DNA of 43,931 bases from RFTU01 sp049423145. GTDB taxonomy: Bacteria > Pseudomonadota > Gammaproteobacteria > Burkholderiales > Burkholderiaceae_C. The stretch is from positions 1 through 43,931 of the forward strand of contig JBMSQF010000013.1 of NCBI GenBank assembly GCA_049423145.1. The letters run 5' to 3'. The translations under genes and the position numbers were made by a program. The notes beneath the pieces were generated by a model, which had not been told where the DNA came from, made no database searches, and was given only the letters and a program-made list of their open reading frames with translations. This document shows positions 38,636 to 43,931 of this stretch, piece by piece (positions within the stretch are counted from its first letter, which is position 1; each line of letters begins with the position of its first letter).

Positions 38636-39607
38636 ATGGCCGTCTTCACCGAGGTCTCCGAATCGGAGGCCCAGACCCTCATCGAACCGCTCGGAATCGG
38701 CCAAGTGCAATCCCTGCGCGGCATCGGCGCGGGTATCGAGAACACCAACTACTTCCTGGATACCGATCGGGGCCACTGGGTGCTCACCGTGTTCGAGCGC
38801 CTGAGTTTCGAGCAACTGCCCTTCTACCTTCGCCTGATGCAGCACCTGGCCCTGCGCAGCATCCCGGTTCCCCTTCCCTGCTCAGACGCTCAGGGTGAGA
38901 TTCTCTTCAGCCTCAAGGGCAAGCCCGCTGCGGTGGTGAACAAGCTGTCCGGTGCGCACCAAGCGACGCCGCGCGAGCACCATTGCCGCCAGGTGGGCGC
39001 CATGCTGGCCCGGATGCACCTGGAGGGGCAGGACTTTGCTCTGCACCAGCCCAACCTTCGCGGCCTACCCTGGTGGGAACAGACCGCCCCATTGGTACTA
39101 CCGCATTTGTCTGAGAGCGCAGCAGCCCTGCTGCGCGACGAGCTCACCTTCCAACAGGAGCTGGCTGCATCAGCCGCCTACAGGCAATTGCCTCGCGGCC
39201 CCGTGCACGCGGATCTCTTCCGAGACAATGTGATGTTCGATGGTCCTGCCGGCCACGAGCAGCTCACCGGCTTCTTTGACTTTTACTTCGCCGGGGTCGA
39301 CACCTGGCTGTTTGACCTGTCCGTTTGCCTGAACGACTGGTGCATCGACCCGCCCACCGGTCGCTTGGTGGTGCCCCGTGCCGAGGCCTTTGTTCAGGCC
39401 TATGAGGCGATTCGCCCGCTCTCGGCCACCGAACACCGGCTGCTGCCAGCCCTGCTGCGGGCAGGTGCCCTGCGATTCTGGATCTCTCGGCTTTGGGATT
39501 TCCATCTGCCGCGGAAAGCCTCCATGCTCCAACCACACGACCCTTCGCACTTTGAACGCGTGCTGCGCGCCCGTATCGAACAGCCTTGGCACGCGGTGGC
39601 GGCCTGA
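38636..39607 (+). CDS. thrB: Homoserine kinase ThrB (APH-fold type)
   Basis: This enzyme phosphorylates homoserine, the branch-point step to threonine. The 323-residue protein belongs to the protein-kinase-like (APH fold) homoserine kinases found in many beta- and alphaproteobacteria, not to the GHMP family of E. coli ThrB. Evidence is the glycine-rich start GIGAGIENTNYFL, the catalytic loop VHADLFRDNVMFDG (H-x-D-x4-N) and the metal-binding Asp in GFFDFYFAG, followed by LAVCLNDW-like LSVCLNDWC. No other threonine gene is adjacent. It is followed 17 bases later by the membrane protein gene, probably in one transcript. Confidence 0.92.
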   Translation: MAVFTEVSESEAQTLIEPLGIGQVQSLRGIGAGIENTNYFLDTDRGHWVLTVFERLSFEQLPFYLRLMQHLALRSIPVPLPCSDAQGEILFSLKGKPAAVVNKLSGAHQATPREHHCRQVGAMLARMHLEGQDFALHQPNLRGLPWWEQTAPLVLPHLSESAAALLRDELTFQQELAASAAYRQLPRGPVHADLFRDNVMFDGPAGHEQLTGFFDFYFAGVDTWLFDLSVCLNDWCIDPPTGRLVVPRAEAFVQAYEAIRPLSATEHRLLPALLRAGALRFWISRLWDFHLPRKASMLQPHDPSHFERVLRARIEQPWHAVAA

Positions 39608-39624
39608 GGGAAGGGGTGAGCCTG

Positions 39625-40488
39625 ATGGAACGCATGAAGCTGATCCTCAAACCGGTCCGACCGCGGCAGGGCCTGGACTGGGTGGTCCAGGGGCTGAAGA
39701 TATTTGGGCGTCAACCCTTGGGGCTGACCGGACTGTTCGGAGCCTTCCTCTTTCTGGCCCTGGTGATGCTGCTGGTGCCACTGATCGGCGGGTTGGTCGT
39801 ACTCGCAGCGGTTCCGCTGCTGGGCTTGGTGATGATGATGGGGACCGCTGCGGCGGTGCGCGGCCAAGTGGTATCGCCCAGCTTGTACCTGGCGCCCTTC
39901 CGTACCGATCTGGTGCGGCGCAAACGGATCTTCATTCTGTGTGCGGTCTATGGCGCGTGCTCGATGCTGGTGCTGGTGTTGGCCGAACAGATCGATGGTG
40001 GGCGCCTGAGCGAATTGCAGGAGCTGATGGCCGAGGGCCGAAACGATGATTCGGCGCAGGCACGCCTGCGTGAACTGATGGCCGATCCGCAACTCCTGGG
40101 CGGCTTGTATGCACGGCTGGGTCTGACCTTGTTGCTCAGCATTCCCTTCTGGCACGCGCCCGCGCTGGTGTGGTGGGGGCAACAGGGCGTGGCGCATGCC
40201 CTGTTCTCCTCCACGCTGGCCGTCTGGCGCAGCAAGGGGGCCTTCTTCGTTTACGCCGCCGCATGGTTCACGCTGCTGGCCACCACGGGCATGATCCTGG
40301 GCCTGCTGCTGCAGGCACTGGGTTTGGGACAACTGCTCGGAGCGCTGGCGCTGCCATTGGGCATGACGCTGAGCGTGGTGTTCTACGCAAGCCTGTACTT
40401 CATGTTCGTGCAGACCTTCGGCACCGGTGACGAAAAGGGCAACCGCACGGACGAGGACGCTCCGGACGAGATCAGTCCACCGGTGTGA
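39625..40488 (+). CDS. BPSS1780 family membrane protein
   Basis: A 287-residue polytopic membrane protein that I recognise as the BPSS1780 family, conserved in Burkholderiales and of unknown function. The conserved N-terminal segment KPVRPRQGLDWVVQGLKIFGRQP precedes about six hydrophobic segments, for example FLFLALVMLLVPLIGGLVVL and FTLLATTGMILGLLLQALGLG. There is a charged loop around residues 125-150 (GRLSELQELMAEGRND) and an acidic tail. No catalytic motif is visible. The start at 39625 follows GAGGGAAGGGG; GTG at 39616 is an alternative. The last 17 bases overlap the 3' end of uvrD on the other strand. Confidence 0.8.
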   Translation: MERMKLILKPVRPRQGLDWVVQGLKIFGRQPLGLTGLFGAFLFLALVMLLVPLIGGLVVLAAVPLLGLVMMMGTAAAVRGQVVSPSLYLAPFRTDLVRRKRIFILCAVYGACSMLVLVLAEQIDGGRLSELQELMAEGRNDDSAQARLRELMADPQLLGGLYARLGLTLLLSIPFWHAPALVWWGQQGVAHALFSSTLAVWRSKGAFFVYAAAWFTLLATTGMILGLLLQALGLGQLLGALALPLGMTLSVVFYASLYFMFVQTFGTGDEKGNRTDEDAPDEISPPV

Positions 40489-42886
40489 GTTTGGCCACGC
40501 TCAACGCCAACCACTTCATGCCATGACGGCCAAAATTCACCTGGGCTCGGGCATCCGAGCCTGAGCCTTCCAGCGTCACAATCACGCCTTCGCCAAATTT
40601 GTTGTGAAAGACCCCCTGGCCCACCCGCAAGGGACGGCCATCGGTGCCGATGGGACCACCCGACCGTGGGGTGGTTCCTGAGCCGAAAGGGGACGCGGTA
40701 CCGTTTGCGCCCTGTCGCGGCGGTATCCGCCCGGCCCCAACCAGCGACCCCAATCCCGAACCACGCGACCATGCGTCCTGGTAGGCCTTCGCATAGCCCG
40801 AACCAAAGCCGGCCGTGCGCGGCGTGAGCCACTTCAAGGCTTCCTCTGGCAACTCATCGAACCAGCGACTGCGCACGTTGTAGCGGGTTTGACCATGCAA
40901 CAGACGGGTCTGACTGAAGGTGAGGTACAGGCGCTGACGGGCCCGCGTGATGGCCACATACATCAACCGCCGCTCTTCCTCCACGCCATCGGCATCACTG
41001 AGCGAGTTCTCATGCGGAAACAGCCCCTCTTCAAGACCGGTGATGAACACGGCGTCAAACTCCAGGCCTTTGGCTGCATGGATGGTCATCAGCTGAACGG
41101 CATCCTGACCGGCTTCTGCCTGGTTGTCTCCCGCCTCGAGTGAGGCGTGGGTGAGAAAAGCGGCCAGTGGGCTCATGATCTCACCCGTTTCCGCGTCGGG
41201 CGTGACATCGACTGGTGCGGGTGGCTTGACACCGGCTTCATCAAGGGCGGCCAGGGAGCCTGGCCCCAGTTCGTCCACCGGCAAGGCCACAGCGTCCCGG
41301 CCGAAACCCTCCTGCGTGACGAACGCTTCGGCAGCGTTGACCAACTCCTCGAGGTTTTCGATGCGATCGGCACCTTCCTTGTCGGTTCGATAGAAATCCA
41401 GCAGGCCCGAGTCGTGCAGCACATGCTCGATGATCTCCCGCAGGGTCAGGCCACGGGTGGCTTCGCGCAGGCGGTCGATGAGTTGTGCGAAGCTGGCCAC
41501 CTTGGCGGCCGGCGCACCGGACAAGGCCGCCACGCTCTGGGCCAGACTGCGCCCGCTGGCGCGCGCGGCGTCCTGCAACTGCTCGACGGTGCGTGCGCCG
41601 ATGCCCCGGGCGGGAAAGTTCACCACCCGGAGAAAGCTGGTGTCGTCATGCGGGTTCTCGATCAAGCGCAGGTAAGCCAGGGCATGCTTGACCTCGGCCC
41701 GCTCGAAGAAGCGCAGGCCGCCATAAACACGATAGGGAATCCCGGCGTTGAAGAGCGCACTCTCCATCACGCGGCTCTGGGCGTTGCTGCGGTACAGGAT
41801 GGCCATCTCGCGCCGCTCCATCCCCGCGCGATGCAGCTGACTGATCTCCTCGAGCACCCACTGCGCCTCGGCAAAATCGCTGGTTGCCTCGTGCACCCGA
41901 ATCGGTTCGCCGGGACCGGCGTCGGTGCGCAGGTTTTTCCCGAGTCGGCGCTCGTTGTGCGCAATCAGCCCGTTGGCCGCATCCAGGATGTGACCCATGC
42001 TGCGGTAGTTCTGCTCCAGCTTGATCACCTGTTCCACGCGGTACTCACGCTCGAAGTCGCGCATGTTTCCAACTTGGGCGCCACGGAAAGCGTAGATGCT
42101 CTGATCATCGTCCCCCACCGCAAATACGCCCTGAGGCCCATACAGCGCGCCGTCTGCAGCCACCTCCCCCGGCAGGGGAGCAAACATCTTCAGCCACACA
42201 TATTGCAAACGGTTGGTGTCCTGGAATTCGTCAACCAAGACATGGCGAAAGCGGCGTCGGTAGTGCTCGCGAATCGCCGGTTGGTCACGCATGATCTCCA
42301 CGGTTCGCAGCATCAGTTCGGCGAAGTCCACCACACCTTCCCGCTTGCATTGATCTTCATAGGCGCGGTAGATGTCGACCAGCCTTTGCGTGTGCGCATC
42401 GCGGATGTCGATATCGCCCGGCCTCAGACCGTCCTCCTTGTTCCCGGCGATGAACCACGAGACCTGCTTGGGCACAAAGCGTTCCTCATCCAGATTCATC
42501 GCCTTGATGACACGCTTGATGGCCGAGACCGTGTCGGATGCATCCAGGATCTGAAAGCTCTGCGGCAGACCGGCAGCCTTCCAGTGGGCACGCAAAAAAC
42601 GATTGCACAGGCCGTGGAACGTGCCGATCCACATCCCCCTCACATTCACCGGCAGCATCGTGGACAAACGGGTGAGCATCTCCTTGGCCGCCTTGTTGGT
42701 GAAGGTCACCGCCATCACACCGCCTGGCGACACCAGGCCGCTGTGCATCAGCCACGCAATGCGCGTGGTGAGCACGCGCGTCTTTCCCGAACCTGCCCCC
42801 GCCAGGATGAGCGAAGGCTGCGCCGGCAGGGTGACGGCCGCAAGTTGTTCGGGATTGAGGTGGGCGAGCAGGGGTTCCAAAGCCAT
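40472..42886 (-). CDS. uvrD: UvrD/PcrA-type DNA helicase
   Basis: An SF1A 3'-5' helicase acting in nucleotide excision repair, mismatch repair and removal of blocked replication or transcription complexes. At 804 residues it is longer than E. coli UvrD (720). Motifs in order: the Q-motif region LNPEQLAAV, Walker A GAGSGKT (residues 30-36), TFTNKAAKEM, motif II VDEFQDTNRLQY, GDDDQSIYAFRGAQ, QNYRS, MTIHAAKGLEFDAVFITGLEEGLFP and VAITRARQRLYL. The C-terminus has a Gly/Ser/Pro-rich linker and a PcrA-type Tudor segment (GQGVFHNKFGEGVIV). The extra length includes an acidic insert near residue 540-580. The start at 42886 overlaps the stop of the upstream peptidase gene (TGATG), so the two are coupled. 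Confidence 0.95.
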   Translation of the reverse strand: MALEPLLAHLNPEQLAAVTLPAQPSLILAGAGSGKTRVLTTRIAWLMHSGLVSPGGVMAVTFTNKAAKEMLTRLSTMLPVNVRGMWIGTFHGLCNRFLRAHWKAAGLPQSFQILDASDTVSAIKRVIKAMNLDEERFVPKQVSWFIAGNKEDGLRPGDIDIRDAHTQRLVDIYRAYEDQCKREGVVDFAELMLRTVEIMRDQPAIREHYRRRFRHVLVDEFQDTNRLQYVWLKMFAPLPGEVAADGALYGPQGVFAVGDDDQSIYAFRGAQVGNMRDFEREYRVEQVIKLEQNYRSMGHILDAANGLIAHNERRLGKNLRTDAGPGEPIRVHEATSDFAEAQWVLEEISQLHRAGMERREMAILYRSNAQSRVMESALFNAGIPYRVYGGLRFFERAEVKHALAYLRLIENPHDDTSFLRVVNFPARGIGARTVEQLQDAARASGRSLAQSVAALSGAPAAKVASFAQLIDRLREATRGLTLREIIEHVLHDSGLLDFYRTDKEGADRIENLEELVNAAEAFVTQEGFGRDAVALPVDELGPGSLAALDEAGVKPPAPVDVTPDAETGEIMSPLAAFLTHASLEAGDNQAEAGQDAVQLMTIHAAKGLEFDAVFITGLEEGLFPHENSLSDADGVEEERRLMYVAITRARQRLYLTFSQTRLLHGQTRYNVRSRWFDELPEEALKWLTPRTAGFGSGYAKAYQDAWSRGSGLGSLVGAGRIPPRQGANGTASPFGSGTTPRSGGPIGTDGRPLRVGQGVFHNKFGEGVIVTLEGSGSDARAQVNFGRHGMKWLALSVAKLTPVD

Positions 42887-43931
42887 CAAGGCACCATCAC
42901 GCCGCGCACATCGGGCCCATCGATGAGGGGACGGTTCCTCCCCGTGCGCTGCGACAGCGGTGTCTGGTCCGGCCCGCTCGAAACCGGAGGACACCCCAGG
43001 CCCTGTGCATGCCGCATCGCAGCCGCTGTCAGGGGCTCCGTGGGATCCTCCATCGGCTTGGTGAAGTCTTCGGCGACCCGGCATTGTGCGGCGAACCCGT
43101 TGTAATAGCCGCCCTCCCCCCGTGCATTGATCGAGTCGAAATTCACCAGGCTGTAGGTGAGTCCGCAATGGTCACGGGGTCGGAAGCCGACCGGCTTGCC
43201 GCAGGTGGTCGACCCGATGAGAACCACCTCGATACCCACACCCCGCAAGCCAGCGATCATCTGCTCGCTGGCCGAGCAGGTTCGACTGCCGGACAAGACA
43301 TAGACCCGGTTCACACCCTGCCAGCCCAGGTTGCTGCTGAACCGAAAGGTTTGGTTGGATGACTGGAGCTGGGCGTTGTTGCGGAGCACTGCATAGACCT
43401 GGTTGTTGGCTTTCGGCCCTGCAGCCATGGACGCGATGCGTCCGCCCACGGCGACCGAGCCGCCACCGTTGTAGCGCAGGTCAAAGATCACCTCACTCAC
43501 ACCCTGGTCGCGGAACTGCTGGAAGTAGGTCTGGATTTCGGGCTCGGCCAGGTCCGTCATTGAATTGAAGCGAATGAGGCCCAATTTGCGTCCATCGCTT
43601 AGAGCAAGCACACGACCCAGCCGGACCGGTTTGACATCATGCACATTCGCAACCACCTTGACGGTGCGCCGAACGCCTCCCCGCTCAAGTTCCAATTCCA
43701 GTTCGTCACCTGACTTCGATGGTGTCAAGGCGGCAAAGTCAAAACGGGCAATCGCGTCTTCGGCCATCACACCATTGATTCTTCGAACACGGTCACCGCG
43801 CCGTACATCGGCCAGACCCGCTGGAGACCCCGGCGTCACATCACGTATCCAAAGCGGTTGGTCCGGTTTGCCCTGAACCTCCTGACCCGCAACCGCCAAT
43901 CCATAAGCGAGCGTCTTGCCCTCGCCGTAAA
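42886..43931 (-). CDS. S41 family (C-terminal processing) peptidase, 5' end missing
   Basis: A serine peptidase of the S41/CtpA class, truncated by the window edge: the reading frame continues without a stop to the last base, so the true start and any signal peptide lie outside. The visible part (about 348 residues) has a PDZ domain (PLWIRDVTPGSPAGLADVRRGD) and the catalytic core. GLIRFNSM and EVIFDLRYNGGGSV lead to the nucleophile region VLSGSRTCSASEQMIAGL and the lysine in STTCGKPVGF, giving the Ser/Lys dyad. Four cysteines in the core and near the C-terminus suggest disulfides in an exported, probably lipoprotein-like enzyme (inference). Its stop codon overlaps the uvrD start. Confidence 0.85.
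   Translation of the reverse strand, partial: YGEGKTLAYGLAVAGQEVQGKPDQPLWIRDVTPGSPAGLADVRRGDRVRRINGVMAEDAIARFDFAALTPSKSGDELELELERGGVRRTVKVVANVHDVKPVRLGRVLALSDGRKLGLIRFNSMTDLAEPEIQTYFQQFRDQGVSEVIFDLRYNGGGSVAVGGRIASMAAGPKANNQVYAVLRNNAQLQSSNQTFRFSSNLGWQGVNRVYVLSGSRTCSASEQMIAGLRGVGIEVVLIGSTTCGKPVGFRPRDHCGLTYSLVNFDSINARGEGGYYNGFAAQCRVAEDFTKPMEDPTEPLTAAAMRHAQGLGCPPVSSGPDQTPLSQRTGRNRPLIDGPDVRGVMVP

Noticed and set aside
41147..43105. 652-codon open frame antisense to uvrD and the S41 peptidase
   Set aside because: It spans two well-supported genes on the other strand, has no recognisable domain and is a GC-skew shadow.
42887..43168. Upstream in-frame extension of uvrD
   Set aside because: It lies inside the S41 peptidase gene, and UvrD homologues begin at the L-NPEQ region just after the ATG at 42886.

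Overview
The window is a gene-dense, high-GC chromosomal segment (44 kb, about 40 protein genes, hardly any intergenic space) from a betaproteobacterium, almost certainly order Burkholderiales and probably Comamonadaceae or a close relative. The evidence is the gene order ubiG / ompA / gyrA-serC-pheA-tyrA-aroA-cmk-rpsA-ihfB-lapA-lapB, an AroA-Cmk fusion protein, a BPSS1780-type membrane protein and the overall codon bias. I cannot name the genus. I see no tRNA, rRNA, insertion sequence, prophage, CRISPR array or plasmid function; this is core-genome housekeeping DNA.

Layout. 11-1618 (minus): ubiG and an OmpA-family lipid/peptidoglycan-associated protein with its own rho-independent terminator. 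1873-13356 (plus): a long superoperon, gyrA-serC-pheA-tyrA-aroA/cmk-rpsA-ihfB-lapA-lapB, covering DNA supercoiling, serine and aromatic amino acid synthesis, CMP phosphorylation, ribosomal protein S1, IHF and control of LPS assembly. 13361-20064: an LPS core/O-antigen locus in two divergent arms, with waaC and a DUF4254 gene leftward and GT4-GT2-waaL-GT9-comEA rightward, the five rightward genes joined by overlapping stop/start codons. 20075-25271: dnaE, trhO and rlmB. 25321-29506: an acyltransferase-type membrane protein, a hotdog thioesterase, murB, yajQ, a ZIP metal transporter and a universal stress protein. 29610-31593 (minus): a Rieske oxygenase alpha subunit followed by an SseA-type sulfurtransferase. 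31775-35784 (plus): xseB-ispA-dxs (isoprenoid precursor supply) and folE2. 35791-43931: polA, thrB, a BPSS1780 membrane protein, uvrD and a window-edge-truncated S41 peptidase.

The most interesting signal is not a gene but a pattern of gene starts. Seven genes that begin transcription units (ubiG, dnaE, trhO, rlmB, a thioesterase, murB, xseB) carry a -10-like hexamer (TACAAT, TAGAAT, GACAAT, GAAAAT, TACCAT) ending exactly 6 or 7 bases before the start codon and have no Shine-Dalgarno sequence. That is the geometry expected if transcription starts on the start codon itself, i.e. leaderless mRNAs. Several other first genes (gyrA, thrB, polA, folE2, the DUF4254 gene) also lack a Shine-Dalgarno and have such a hexamer nearby. 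Many operon-internal genes, plus ompA and uspA, do have one. This is read from sequence only; 5'-end mapping would decide it.

Other points of note: the AroA-Cmk fusion; the absence of hisC between pheA and tyrA; a perfect 9-bp inverted repeat just upstream of folE2; several convergent gene pairs whose ends touch or overlap with no visible terminator; and an orphan Rieske oxygenase with no electron-transfer partner beside it.
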